A stretch of 64,000 nt of DNA from Prunella strophiata. Taxonomy: Eukaryota; Chordata; Aves; Passeriformes; Prunellidae. Position numbers and translations under genes: made by a program. The stretch lies in the NCBI GenBank assembly GCA_036583965.1, contig JAZBQD010000015.1, positions 21,047,310 through 21,111,309 on the forward strand, given 5' to 3'. The notes beneath the pieces are model-generated. The model was not told the DNA's origin, ran no database searches, and saw nothing but the letters and a program-made list of their open reading frames with translations. Of the stretch, positions 38,546-51,739 are shown in pieces. Within the stretch, counting starts at the first letter, position 1. Every line of letters begins with the position of its first letter.

Positions 38546-41500
38546 AAATTAAAAAGTAAGATTTCTGCTTTGAAGATTGTTAGAAAAAAAACACCCATTT
38601 TCCCAATGTAAGAAAAAACCACATCCATTTTCCCAATATAAGAACAGCATCTAGGTTTCTACTGGAATGAGAATGTTTGCTCATATGAAGCATCAAGAAG
38701 TACTGCACAGTCCTCCAAGAAGATACCTCCCAACTGGTTTTGGCAACAAAATCAAATGATGAGACAGAGCTTCCTAAGAACGGAAACAGGGTATGGCAAT
38801 GACTCAAGATACTGGCAAGGACTTTATTTTGATAGTGTCCTTGAACTAACCAAAATATCTGTTATTTTCAGGAAAACATCTGACAAGTGGCTATGTGGGA
38901 ACTCAAGTACTGGTAAAGCTACCAGGAAAATGATGCAAGTATTATTCAGCTATTCCAGCTAAGGGTTTTTATTGGCATTCTCAAAAAGTTACACTTTTGG
39001 CACTCTCTCTGACACTACTGAGCTACAAGATTATGTTTAAAACATATGAACAGCTCAATGATAAATATTATCAGAAGACTTTAATGTCATATACATTTCA
39101 AAAGATTTAGCAATTCTACAAATTTTAACCACTCCATAAAGCAATTAAATCTAGTAAGCCTACTTACTATCTAAGTGGATTAGATTAATCTGTGGAACAA
39201 TCTTTACTAAGAAAATCAAGTTATGCATGGTGCAAATTTTCTCCATCAACTCTATGCATGTGTATGTCTTAAATGTGCTAACTTTTTTTACATGTCTTCA
39301 TGTTACTATATATTTGGAAAAAACCACACAAATTAATTTGTACAGCTTCCTTTGACATGTCAGTGTTTCAGTCCTTTAACATGAGCAGAAATAGAAAATA
39401 TGTGCCACCTTACAATTAAACATCCATCATCCTACAAAGCTGCAGCTACAGAACATAGATTTATAGATTTAGATGAAAGTGATTCAGGTGCCATTCTTTC
39501 ACTAAGGTATAATGATTAAAAACTTCTGATTATAGATTGGCTTCCTTTTTTTTTTTTTTAGTTTCAAACTTATAGTTACAAAAATTTATAAAATTGCTAA
39601 ACTATAAAATATAGCTAATTGTACTCAGCATACAATTGCTTGTAAATGGTACAAGGATACTGCTGCAGCTCTGAGTCATGCAAATTAATTTCACAGGAAA
39701 CAGGAACCACTTAATTCTGTCAATAACACAACCTGGAACCCCTGGACAACTTTGATCCATTAGATGTTATACACAGAAAAGGCTATGCTCTTTTATGTTT
39801 CAACTCACTACTAATTAAAAGAAAATTTATTCACACAACTATTTTTGTCACTTTTCAAACTGTATGAAGACCTCCTGAATTTCTGACAGAACAGACAAAT
39901 GAATTTGTGAAAAAATAGCCATATTTGTTTCCTGACAAAATCTCAGGCATGAATAATGGAATGTATCAATCTACTAGACAGGCTCAGATGATACAACATT
40001 ACCTGAATTTGAAAATAGAGTATAAATGGCCTGGAAAAATTGAAAAATTAGGGTGGCAGCCAATATAATACCCAGAAGTACACTCAGAAAATTATGCCTC
40101 CTTGCTTAATAAAAAGGATAGTACTAAAATGGAATTCTGTCCTAAAGAAAATCAATATAAAACCAAGCAGAGTATTTATCTCTAGGTGATCAGTCAGTCC
40201 ATCACAAGCCACAGAAGCGACTGAACACTGAATACTGCTTACTACTGAATAATGGCTTTCCCTGAGTGGCAATACCTGTTTTGATTTGTCACCACACTTT
40301 TCCTGTGTTTTTACAAAACACATTAAAAAATTGATTTATATTGAGATTTCTATTCTGCTTTCTAATTTGGCTGAGAACACAAAATATTGCATACTGTTTG
40401 AGGAAGACTGACATACATTTTGACTATATTAGATTTATTTACTTCTAAAAGTTTCCTGTGAGAGAACTTCAGGGAAAAAAACAGGTGAGCAATCTTCTCA
40501 TAAAGAAAATGGAATTTCAAACTGAAATTTCTCACTGCCCACTGACTTATACCTTCAATTAATTCTTTACTGGCTTCTGTCCTTTCCCTTTATATTTCTC
40601 ATCTTTCTCTTTAAGGAAAAAAATTATTATTTTACTTTAAAATGAAGGAAATTGCAGAATCCATGTGTTTATAATTCCTGTCAAGGACCAAGTCTTCCAC
40701 ACTACCTAGCAGGTGATGTTCCATGCAGGGAAGAAACCATAACTGGAGCTGTCTAAAGGTAATGTTGCCACAGCATCAAACTCCTGTCCAGCAGCATTAG
40801 ATGACTGAAAGGAGAAGATTAGTTGAGATCAAAGAATGCAGAGCCCTGAGTCTCCCACCGTGTGACCCAACACTGCAGCTTTCCTCTCCTTGTCAGATGC
40901 TCAGCAAGTCACCAGTGTGACACATGCAGTGCCACACTGTGAGAAAGCCCAAGCACGTGCTCTCTCACACTTCTCCTTAGGGTCACCTTCAGCCACTGTC
41001 TTGCCTTCAGTGATTTTGTCCTGCATATATGCCAACCACCAACTGTACTTGCTATTTATGGCAAACCTATAGCAATTCTTACACAGTTCATAGACTTCTA
41101 ATTTTTTTTTTTCCCTGAAAATGAACCAATATGATTTCTTGCATGTGTTCCAATCAAAAGAAAAGTTTGAATTTTGGACCTTTTTAATAGCAATATTTTT
41201 ATTATCTCTGTAATGAATACTTCAAATTATTTTGGTCAGTACATTAAATGATCAGAAATGGTGAAGTTTTAAATTAACTTCACATACCATTCAGTTATTA
41301 TTTTACTTGGATAAGAAAGCACAATGCTATTGAAGAAAATGATAATAAAAATAATTCACAAGTTAACTTCAAAATATTGCTAGGCAGGGTATGGAATACA
41401 GAGATTGGACAGAATGTTTACGTCTTTTAGACTATATTACTAAGAGTAGCATGAGAGAATAAATGCAATTCATTGAGCAGACACAAGAAGGTCTGGTTCA

Positions 41501-42134
41501 GATAATCAAGAACTGTAGGCTAAAAATAAAAAAAAAGTGGACTGAAACCCCACTTGCACTTAAAACTCATGAAAAAATAATTCTATCCTGTTATGCTCTA
41601 TTTTAAAACATCTGGAAAAATAGCAAAAGAGAAGAAAGAAGATCTGTAAACCTCAGTCTTTTAGTATTGATGGGAACATAGAGGAAAACCAACACTTCCA
41701 GGTTTCTGTTTGCTCTCTTCCTGTCTCACTCTAACTTTTTATTTTGCAGTTATAATTTATTTTTTCCAGAAAATAACAACAACCCCTATGAGATGTTTTC
41801 CCATTAGATTTGTTCCAGCATGGGAGTCTTCATATTGATATGAAGCTTCACAGTATTCTAGAGAAATACTTGAATTTTTCCTTTCATTAACAATACAAAA
41901 TATCCTTCTGTGTTGAAGCAAGAGATATTTAGAAGAATGTTATTTATGAACTTCTTTGGAGATCATTGTATTGGGTCAATTCCTCCCCAGCTATATTTTA
42001 TGTGAAATCTTGATATGCAAGAACATCTTATCACCTTAATTTAAGTGGTCACAGAAAACATTAAGGAAAATGTCATAGAAACTGGTCTTGAATCATGAAG
42101 TGCTTAAACAGCTAATGGATACAACTTTCCATTT

Positions 42135-42148
42135 CCCCCCCCCCCCCC
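42135..42148. repeat. 14-C homopolymer
   Basis: Fourteen consecutive C on the plus strand (G on the VPS13B strand), preceded by ATTT and followed by AGAGTC. Confidence 0.95.
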
Positions 42149-44254
42149 AGAGTCTGCATGCTTGTGGACATCAAAAGTCAGCAGGAAAACCTGGTTTCTT
42201 CCTAGCAAAAAGGAAATACACTTTGAATCTGTAATATCAAGTCTGGTTTTACTATACTAAGAATTCTTTACCTTGTCAGTTTAATATCTATCTTATTTAA
42301 CACGTTTATTGATCTTGCTCATTTACATAAGTCCAAATGCTTATTGAAGAGACTCTTCATTGTAAGATAAAAATTTTCCTAATTATGTATGTTAAAGAGA
42401 GACTATAAACACTTTTCCCCCTTTATTTTTGTATTTGCAGGATCTAAGCATGAAGATCTCTTCAAAGAGACTTTTTCATTGCATCAATCAGTTTGAACAT
42501 TCTTTTTTTTCCTTGTAATTCTAGGAGAGAAACTAAAGGTCACATCTTTACAGCAAAACAGATTTTCCTTTGTCTCCTACTTCTTAATTTTTCCTTTTCA
42601 CATTCTAAGGACATGACACAGATTGACATGAAACACAATTCTTCCTTATCAAAACTTTGTGAGCTTTTAGGTAATAGAAGTTGTTGTCTTTTACAAATCC
42701 ATCTGGGATGTACAAGGTACAGTCCAAATTTGAAGCACACAGAAGTGGCCTCACTGTGCAGTAATGAAAGCATAAGACATTTCTTAACTCCAGTGACACA
42801 AATTAGAGCTACTTTGGGGATCTAGTTGTGGTATATGCTTAGAAACTACAGCTTTCTGCAATCCTTCTCAACCGTGAAAATGCTTCTCTGGATATATTCC
42901 ATTGTTTCCAAATCCATAACAACAACACAGTGAGATAACCAAGCCTAATTTTAAACTAACCCTTGTCAAGTTGCTTGAGAATCAAGTGTTTCAAATCTAA
43001 ATAATCCAAATTTTGTTACTTTTTCTTATTTTGTTACTTCATTTCTGCTATTGCTATTGGAAACTTTACATGTTGTAACCTAGTTAGAAGCATTATCTTA
43101 CTCTTTGAAATGTACAATCATTAAAGTAAGGAAGCTACAGTTACTAACTATCCATTCAAAAAGGCAATCCCCAAATCCCAGGTCATGAGATTGTTGTTAA
43201 CAATTTTATCAATAAACTGAACATATTAATTTCAGCTGCAATAAATTTGTGATTCTTCAATTAAGGTGAAGATCCACGAGAAAGCATCCCATAGCCCAGG
43301 ACATCAAAGTTATGGTACTACATGCTGCATGACCTGCTATTTCCTGGAATGAAATTTCAAAGCTCTAAAACATGGGCATAACTGAGCAGGTACACAAGAC
43401 CTGATCAGGAATTGTGCAAGCTACAGAAAAAAATCCTCTGAGAAATATTTTATTGGTTCACATTTCAATATCTACTGTTTCTGGGGCATTACTACTACCA
43501 TAGACTAAGTTAGCTCTCTTTTCATTCACAACAACAAATACCAAATGAAAAAGGTTTTGAAACCACCAGGAAGTTATTTTTACACAGCACTAGCTTTTTT
43601 TAATGTGCCAACACATTTTAGGACATCAAGACATACCTCAATTCAACTGATTTGTATAAAATACAAAAACCAAGAATGTTTTGGCTCTTTAACACTGATT
43701 ACCTTAGATTTCAGTAATTAAAAGACAAAAGATAAACAGCTTCTTCAAAAGAAACTGGCAAATGGGAATGCCAACTTCTCAAAGTTTCAACATACTAAAA
43801 ATACTTCCAATTACACAAGCTTTCCATAAGAATACTATCCAGTCAATACAACATCTGTGCAACATGTGGATCTGCCATTTCACACTTTGACTGTCTGGCT
43901 TCTTAAGTAGTATTATCTGGAACTTGTTTTCCCCATTTTCTGACTGTTATTTTTTCCTAAGCAAAATAGCAATGGAAAACAAATTTATGCTTGTTTTCAA
44001 CAATTTTTTTCTCATTTTTCATACAAGTAATTAATAGCCTTAACTAAAATGTAATTCAATTGCTCATCACTCAAAAGTTTGCTCTGCTAAAGTATCATCA
44101 GCAAGAAAAAATGCTATAAACTCCATTAGCTATCATTCCTTCAAATTTTATGTGTGATGCAATTGTAATAGCACTTTTGTACATATATCCTGCTGACCAT
44201 GTTCTTTATCTTACAGTGAAGTTACAGCAACAACAGGTTGATGAGATTGCCATA

Positions 44255-44420
44255 AACAGAAATAAAGAACAGAACAGTCCTACTGAGTCAGACCAAAGAT
44301 CTTTTTAGACTCCTGTTCTCTGAAAGTAGACATAATTGGATGCTTTGAGGAAAAAAACAACCATAATTAAAGGAAAGCACAGAGAAATACTTCTTCAGCA
44401 TACTCTTCCAGACTTCCTGC
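44255..44420 (-). mobile_element. Ancient amniote repeat fragment, probably CR1-related 3' end
   Basis: The plus strand reads CCTACTGAGTCAGACCAAAG followed by ATCTTTTTAGACTCCTGTTC. This matches the old amniote repeat phrase in which CTGGGTCAGACCAAAGGTCC precedes TCTAGCCCAGTATCCTG. The same family appears to supply the left end of the 27.7-kb relic. Only this end is recognisable, and the extent to the right is a guess. Confidence 0.5.
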
Positions 44421-45914
44421 GCCACCATATTACAGGGCTTTAAAACATATCAGAAAAGCTTTTTTAGGCCTCATCTGCAGCAATAGAGAATGACTTATAC
44501 CTTCTGCAAATATTACTGCAGTATGTCTAATGTGACAAATCAGTACAGTCAGATTTAGCCAGGCTAGGAAGAAATCAGCTGCCATAGATGAGTTTTCTAT
44601 GCCTTCTCCCTTTTGGATGCTTCTCAGCTATTAATTATTTCACTTAATGGTGTATTGTTTATTACTCACTCAAGCATCTGCTTATTCTTGTTTGGGTTAC
44701 CTGAGCAGATAGGAGCTATACTTCCCCCAGCTTTGCCCATTATTGGGATGAATACAAGTAACATACTGCTCACTTTGAAATAGCCAATATTTATAGTAGC
44801 TAGACTGCCAAATATAATTTTTGTGGTAAAAGAACAAAACGTCAGGGTTGAAACAATTTTACTTCCCCCAGTATTAATATCATTTATTCAGGAAGCTGGT
44901 GGGTTGTTGCTGCAATTTATCAGAACACAGGGGTTTGCCCTATGGATCATGTCACACCTGCTGGTGGGGTTTACTCAGTGACTGGCCATGAGCCAGGTCT
45001 AGAAGCAGAATGTCATCTGCCAAGGTGACAAACTAGACTGCATCAGCTAGCACTTATGCAGCCTAGGAAGAGTGCTCAAAGGTCAAATACCTAAAAGCAG
45101 GCTTTAACAAAGCAGAAAATATTAGACAGCAGGTCATGCCTGGAATTTCTGAAAGAAAACAAAGATGTGCTCACACCAGGTTTCCCCTGTTTTGCTCAAC
45201 ACTTTCCCCAGGTGAATGACAGCTTGTGCCCATTGCCTGAAAATTATGCTTGACATATGTATCAGCTATGATGAAAAATTCCAATCAGACACTTCAAGTC
45301 TCAGTTCATTCTTTGTGGGACTCTATTGCCAGCACATCTGAGTCCATACTTCATCAGCTCAGTTGTTAAATGCAGTTGCTCCTGCACTTCAACAAGAAGA
45401 TTTTTTTTTTCATGTATTTTCTGGGGGAAAGTAACTTTTTAAGCATCAAATTTGTGCAGGACCTACTGTATTCTAATGGCTAGCAGCACATAAGTATAAT
45501 ACCAAGCACACTGAAGAACTTTGGAAGGTTTGGTCATTGCTTAGGCAAAAATAAAAGAATGTCATCCAGGGGCAAGGGAGGTCTGAGAGGGATCCAAAAC
45601 AGGGACAATTTTTTCATTTCTAGTTAAATTGTGAGAAAATATTTCCGTATTTTCAAAAACTGATTGTTGAGTGCTGTATTCCTCACTGCAATTAAAAACT
45701 TGTGAATGAGCATGATTGAAGGAAAAGATTATGAGTTTGGCTACTTCTTCCAAGAAAGAGCTGATGCTGTTTTCATTAGTATATTCAGATACCTATCTGA
45801 ATTTCAGACTGTATAGGATAGCTATACAGAAATAGGCTATTCTATAGCCTACAGAAACATGCATTTGGGCTAGCAGAAAATAAAGACTACACAACCTGAG
45901 AAATAGGGATGAGG

Positions 45915-46950
45915 CAAAGTGAGCACTGGCTGAATGGCAGGTCTCAGAGGGTTGTGATCAGTGGCACAAGGTCTAGTTGGAGGTTTTTAACTAGTGGTGT
46001 CTCCCAAGGGTTGGTACTGGATCCAGTCTTGTTTAACTTTTTCATCTCTGACTTGGATGAAGGGGCAGACACCTCCCTCAGCAAGTTCACTGCTGGCACA
46101 AAGCTGGGAGGAGCAGCCAATACCCCAGAGGGCTGTGCAGCCCTTCAGAAGGACCTGGGCAGGCTGGAGAGATGGGCAGAGAACCATCTGAAATTTAACA
46201 AAAGTGAATGCAGATCCTGCAGCTGGGGAGGAATAACCCCAGGCACCAGTACAGGCTGGTGACCTCGTGGGAAGCATCTCTGTGGAGAATGATCTGGGGG
46301 TCCTGGTGGACAACAAAATGGCTCTTGTGGCCAAAAATGCCAAAGGTATCCTATGGTGTGTTAGAAAGAGCACTGCCAGCAGGTTGAGGGAGGTGACCCT
46401 GCCCCTCTACTCAGCTCTGGTGAGGCCTCATCTGGAGTGCTGTGTCCAGTTCTGCGCTGCTCAGTACATGAGAGATGTGGAGCTCCTGGAGTGAGTCCAG
46501 TGGAATGCTGTGAAGATGATGAGGGGGACCTCAGTTATGAGGAAAGGCTGAGGAGCTGGGCCTGTTTAAGAATGACTTGAGAGGAGATGACTGAGCCAGG
46601 AGTTTATCAATGTCTACTGGTATCTAAAGGGAGGGTGTCAAGAGGATGAAGCCAGACTTTTACTGGTGCTGCTGAGAAATAGAACAAAAGGCAATGGGCA
46701 GAGAGTGATGCACAGGAAATTCCACCTGAACATGAGGAAGAACTTCTTTACTGGGTGGGTGCACTTGAACAGGCTGCCCAGAGAGGATGTGGGGTCTCTC
46801 TCACTGGAGATAGTCAAGAATCCATGGACACAATCTGGACACAATCCTGTGCCATGTGCTCTGGAGGACCCTGCTTGAGCAGGGAGGTTGGACAAAGAAT
46901 CCACTGTGAATCCTTCCAACCTGACCCATTCTGTGAACTGATTCTGTGAT
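45915..46950 (+). mobile_element. CR1 LINE, about 1 kb, reverse-transcriptase C-terminal part and 3' end
   Basis: This is the longest CR1 copy in the window. The open stretch 45909-46262 reads LTSGVSQGLVLDPVLFNFFI, then SDLDEGADTSLSKFTAGTKL, where active CR1 has a catalytic FADDTKL. The two catalytic aspartates are therefore replaced and the copy is inactive. After a frame break the stretch 46267-46494 continues ENDLGVLVDNKMALVAKNAK and TLPLYSALVRPHLECC. The 3' UTR ends GAACTGATTCTGTG. Antisense to VPS13B; frame breaks and stops confirm it is not a host gene. Confidence 0.93.
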
Positions 46951-48539
46951 GGAGGGGATAAGGAGAAATATACCATAGGGAACAGAAAGTGAGTGAATGT
47001 TTTCAATGGACATCCCTCTGGAAAATATTTCAGATGTTTCAAGTTGCCTTGAATTTTAAAAGCAATCATCCTTCTCTTCATCTAGAGCCATAATCCTCAC
47101 AGAGATATTGTGAAGCATTTCTAAGCACCTTTTTGGGTTTTTAAAAGATACAAAGTAACTGTTCTTTGTATTCAATGCCTCCAATGTAGTTAGCAGACAG
47201 AACAATCTTTAGGACAAATTAAAAGAAATAATTTTTGTATACATCAATTTTTTCCCCAACAGTCTAGCCTTAATCTCAAGCTTATTGGAAAGTAAAAATT
47301 GCTAATGACCTCAGTAGCCATATTTGAGGAGTGTAATATTCACTGACTTGCAGTTAGATATGTTACTCATGCATTCCTACATGGTCAGCAGCAGACCAAG
47401 ATGTGTGTTGGTTTGAATTTAATTTCTTTTTCAAAGAGAAGTTCTTGTGTTTTCTGCTTCTAAATGATAGTATGACAAATAAGTCTTGCCAAAAATCTCC
47501 AGGTGGTAAGTGATGGACATCAGGAAATAGATTTGCCAGATGAAGAAATGAACTCCTTGAAAATTCACCTGTTTTATCACTGATCAGCACTAATACTAGT
47601 TATAATTTATACTGGAAATACTTTTACCAGAATATTAAAAATTCTTCTAAGAAGGAGGAAATGTGGCCCTTTTATTGATATTTCACCTATAATATTAGAT
47701 GTATCACTGAACAAAATCAGGACATTAACAGCACTTCACTCTTGTATTTGTATTTCATTTCCTAGCACTTCTGTTTCTGTTCTCCATGTGTAGGCATTAT
47801 ATATTCCTTTTCTAAGAATTTGGCATATATTAATTTTGAAAAAGTGAATAATTACAAAAAGGCAGCAACATTCTTTGCCCCTCAGGTAATCTATCAAACA
47901 CCACATATGTGTCCTTACTCTAAAGCTGTCAAGTAGATCAAAGCAATATTCTTTGCAATAATAGACTATACCTTATGAAGAAGTCAGTACAATAGGCCCA
48001 CTGTACATCAAAGATTTATAAAACAGTGTAAAGCTAGGTCTTATAATAAGTAAAAACACAGCACTGGAGACCTGGCATGAAACCTTTTACAGAATATTAA
48101 AACACTTGAAGAAAAAAGAGATTTACCCATAAATCATCATTTATTTTTTTGGTTTTTTCTTTTTGTCTACACAAATCTTTACAGCATTGCCCTGTAAAAC
48201 ACCAAATAGAGTCCATTTGGAAATCACACCTTTAAAGTTTAAACAAGAGGTTGCTGCTTTGATGACTGTCATGCCTTACCCCAACCTGACTGCCTCCTGT
48301 GATAAGATGATTGAGTCTGAGGACAAAGTACTAGATAACATGGGCTTTGCCATTAGCAAAGTTGTCCAAGGTTAGGCAGTTTTCCACAAGTGACTTTTAT
48401 TCAAACACTCAAGTGTGAACTGAATGGATGGACTGTGAGGTGGGTAAAAACCACACTGGGCCACTAAAACCAGAAAGTAATGTTCAATGTTCCAAAGTAC
48501 AGCTAAACTCCAGTTACTGAAGGACATTCCCCATGGTCT

Positions 48540-48838
48540 GATCATGTCTTTAATGTATTTATTAAAGACCTTGGCAATGACACAAAACATATCCAAAGAC
48601 AGATGACACCAAACTGGGGGGAGCTGTTGAAACACTGAGGGGTAGGGGCTGCCATTCAGAGGGACATTGCCAAAACTGAGAAATGTTTTAACAGAAACCT
48701 CATGAAGGAAAAAGGTAAACACAGAGTCCTGGACCTGGACATGGCACTTGCCATGGTCTAGCTGACAAGGCGATGATCAAAGTTTGGACTTGATGTTCTC
48801 AGATTTTCTTCTCCATCCTAAATGATTCTGTGAAACTG
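48540..48838 (+). mobile_element. CR1 LINE fragment with internal deletion
   Basis: The left part resembles the reverse-transcriptase region (ATGACACCAAACTGGGGGGA followed by CATTCAGAGGGACATTGCC and AACAGAAACCTCATGAAGG). At about 48738 it jumps to the 3' UTR (ACATGGCACTTGCCATGGTC, then TTTGGACTTGATGTTCTCAG) and ends AAATGATTCTGTGAAACTGT. It is more diverged than the 9.6-kb copy. The 5' edge is approximate. Confidence 0.82.
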
Positions 48839-49059
48839 TGAGATGGTAAAATCCCAAATCAATCCCAAACTGGCTGGAAGCCAATGCTACAGAACCCGAA
48901 TCCTGGTGGCCAACAACTTGAACACATGAATATTTTGAATTATTGATTATTATGTGATAAGACATCATGATCACATGATCACTGGAACATGTGATAAGAC
49001 TGTAGTGTGGCAGCCTGAGCATTTACTGGGAATAATTTAGCAGCAGCACAGCCACTGGA

Positions 49060-49520
49060 TCAGAGGTGAGGTGATGAGATACTTGCGCGTCAGCATCCCG
49101 AGCACTGTCTTTAGCTTTGAGCTCAACAGCAGAAGAAGAAGGCTGGCAAACCTGAATGGGCAGGGGATTATCAAGAGGATTTAAAGGTTAAAGCACACAA
49201 TTTATAAGGAGAGGGTGAGAGAGCTAGGTTTTTCAGAAAAAGAGAAGGATAAGGATGATGGTGGGGCATCTAATTACTGTTTCCATTTACTTAAAGCAGG
49301 GCCATGAAGATTAAGTCAGACTGTTCTTGGAAAGGTATTGGGAAATGTTGAGAGGCAATGATTGAAAGTTTTGTCAAGCAAAATTCTGAATGGATACAAA
49401 GACAAAAATATCCCAAAGCAAGGGTAATTAAGCACAGGACAATTATCCAGATGATCATTCCTCTGAGGTAAAGAAAGATTTGACTGAACAACATCCTGAA
49501 AAGCCTACTCTAGCTTGGAC
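49060..49520 (+). mobile_element. Probable old CR1 fragment
   Basis: This is a weakly preserved CR1-like stretch. TTTATAAGGAGAGGGTGAGA followed by GAGCTAGGTTTTTCAGAAAA matches the CR1 block for YEERLRELGLFSLEK. The sequence after it, with GGGAAATGTTGAGAGGCAAT, resembles the next ORF2 segment. No clear 3' tail is visible. It could be continuous with an older insertion adjacent to the 48.5-kb copy. Edges are uncertain. Confidence 0.55.
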
Positions 49521-51442
49521 ATTAGTCTTCTTTTGAGCAAAGGAATGGTTTCCAGAAGTGTCTTCAACATAAATTATGCTTTGATTCTTGCAATGAAATA
49601 ATATGCAGGTGTGAAGTATGAAAAGCTATGTGCTCCTGATTTCATTCACTAAGATAAAACCAGCAGCATACAATCAGTGTATCATGTTTCTTTCTGCTGA
49701 CTAAAGAACCATAAGAATAATAATAAATGTGCATCTATTAGAGGGCAAGGTGGCTTCACTTAGGCACATAGAGCTACACATTACTGAACTGGACAAAAAG
49801 TAACCAACCAATGGATTTATATTTCCAATATAGCAAATCCAGATGTAGTTCTATGACTTACTAAAGACAAGGCAAACACCTTGAGACAGAAATATCCCCG
49901 TTATTCATTATAGGAGACCTCAGTGATGCAAGGGAGTTACCAATGAAGAGCAAATAAGTATCTCAGGATGTAGTCAACAAAAGTCTTTCTGAAATTTTGT
50001 AGCAAATTTCTTTTAAGTTTTTACAGTCCAAGTAAGTCATGCAGCACTTTTGTACAAAGCCAACTCAGAATTTAAATCCTTGGCATCTATTCAAATCTTC
50101 TGATTCTGTCCATTCCACTGACAATGGCAAAACAGTGCTGTACAAATAACTGATTGAAGATATTTCTATGTATAATTTACAGTATTCATCTCCAAAAGAA
50201 GCCCTGTGTCTGTAAAATATCCAAGAAAAAGAAAAACACACCACATTTCTTTTCTACATCTTTCATGTTGCCACATGTTAATGAAACAATGCCCTTTATT
50301 TCTCTCTATCCTTGGGAAGTGATAAAGGAATGGGGGGTGATGTGATGCCTAGATTAGCACCAACAACTTCTGGGGTTTTGACAGGGTGAAGAGAGAGGAA
50401 TGTAGATAGTTTGGCTGCTCTAGAGCATTCCTTACTTCCACCCAGACTCACGTGTAATGCTGAAACTGTGAGATTCAGGAAAGGAAGGAGAAAATCTTCT
50501 CCAGGTCTCCCATTAGCCAGATTCTTGGAATAGTTGACTGTCTTTCTCAATAACTGTTTCCCCAACTCTTGTTCTTATTTACGAAGGTACCTCAATAGGT
50601 CCAACAGCCATTCCAGTGGAGTTAGGGCTTTGTCATTTATTAACTCCTACTGTCTTAAAGATGCTGTCAGCCTGACTAGATTCCAAGTTTTGAAGACAAA
50701 AAATACATATTTTTTCTTAGGGCAAAAGTTTTCCCTATCTTCTCCTGTTTGTTTCTTTGTTTGTTTTGTTTGTATCAGCCCAGAAGTGCCAAAGTGCGAA
50801 ACTTAAACTTACCAGTCTGTGACAGTGATTGACTTTCAATATAAACTGAGGCATCAAGTCCCAGTAATAAAGAATGACAAAATTCAAGAGATGGCTGCTG
50901 ATCACTAATCACTAATATTCTAGACAAAAAGGAGAGATTAACTGTTCAGATGCAGGATCCCTCATGATGTACCAACATTCTTGCTCAAGAAATATGAAAA
51001 TATTCAGAGGTGGATTAATGTGAGTACTGGTTACTAGGCACAGAGAAAATCTTATAGTTTACTAGATTTAGTGAAGGACAGTGTAGCATGTGAACTCACA
51101 AGAAAATAGCAAAGATTCAATAAAAGTTCAACACTAAATAATCTCAAAAACCTACTTCTCAAAAATGTGTTTCATAATTTACATAATTCTCCTTGTACAT
51201 AAGATGTTGCAGAACCACTACAATGAATAACAGCATTTACTGAATAATATTCTTCTTAACACTCATTCTATTCTTAAATCAACATCAGAATGCATTTTGA
51301 AATTGACCATACAAACAATAAAAACATGTATTCCTTTTATTAATACAATTTTTTTCTAAATGGTACAAACACCTGCTCAAAGCTACACTACTTTTCAGAT
51401 GGATTTTTTAAAAATCCAGTTGCAAACCAGGGAAAAACCTAC

Positions 51443-51586
51443 CTCAGTGGTGCTACTGGAAGCTTCCAGTCCAACCATGTTAGTTTGTACCAGCTGCTGA
51501 AGAAGTTGCACTTGAGCCACATTGAGGAAGAAGTCCAAATTTGTTGTCATATTCACTTCCAAAGAATGACCACAGACCAAAATTTC
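51443..51586 (-). CDS. VPS13B: VPS13B internal exon C
   Basis: This 144-bp exon is exactly 48 codons and phase 0 at both ends. On the minus strand it starts after TTTCACAG and ends GAG|GTAGGT. The product begins EILVCGHSLEVNMTTNLDFF and continues with NVAQVQLLQQLV, a pattern of short beta-strand followed by an amphipathic segment that recurs in VPS13 repeats (known of the family; its position here is inferred). The end, MVGLEASSSTTE, is polar and probably begins a loop. It is separated from exon B by the shortest complete intron here (1681 bp). Because it is frame-neutral, it could be skipped without a frameshift; nothing in the sequence shows that it is. Confidence 0.93.
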
Positions 51587-51689
51587 CTGTGAAATTAAGG
51601 GAAAATACTAGGTAATAACTATTGGGAAAATAATTTTCAGCTTCTATATAACTGTATTGTGATTCCCTGCCGTAGTCAAGACTTAACAT

Positions 51690-51739
51690 TATATATAACA
51701 TATATAACACACATAATGTATATAACATATATATATATA
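51690..51739. repeat. AT-rich degenerate (TA)n tract
   Basis: TATATAACATATATAACACA-type repeats end in an uninterrupted (TA)n at 51726-51739. The tract starts about 100 bp upstream of the exon C acceptor on the minus strand. Confidence 0.88.

Larger units (their letters stand above)
26532..51442 (-). other. VPS13B: VPS13B intron between exons C and D
   Basis: This 24.9-kb intron is the longest in the window and the main site of repeat insertion. It holds four plus-strand CR1 copies (33.8, 45.9, 48.5 and 49.1 kb), two ancient minus-strand CR1-like relics (27.7 and 44.3 kb), the T/G-rich tract at 33.5 kb and a 14-C homopolymer at 42135. The stretches 28.4-33.1, 34.4-42.1, 42.2-44.2 and 49.5-51.4 kb look like ordinary AT-rich intron; I recognised no gene in them. 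Open frames of up to about 110 codons there lack homology and splice logic. Confidence 0.8.

Noticed and set aside
42493..42825. 110-codon plus-strand open frame
   Set aside because: No recognisable protein family, no splice context, AT-rich composition like the surrounding intron, and overlapping frames on the other strand of similar length.
46638..47081. 147-codon open frame on the minus strand
   Set aside because: It is largely antisense to the CR1 3' end at 45.9-46.95 kb, with no homology of its own.
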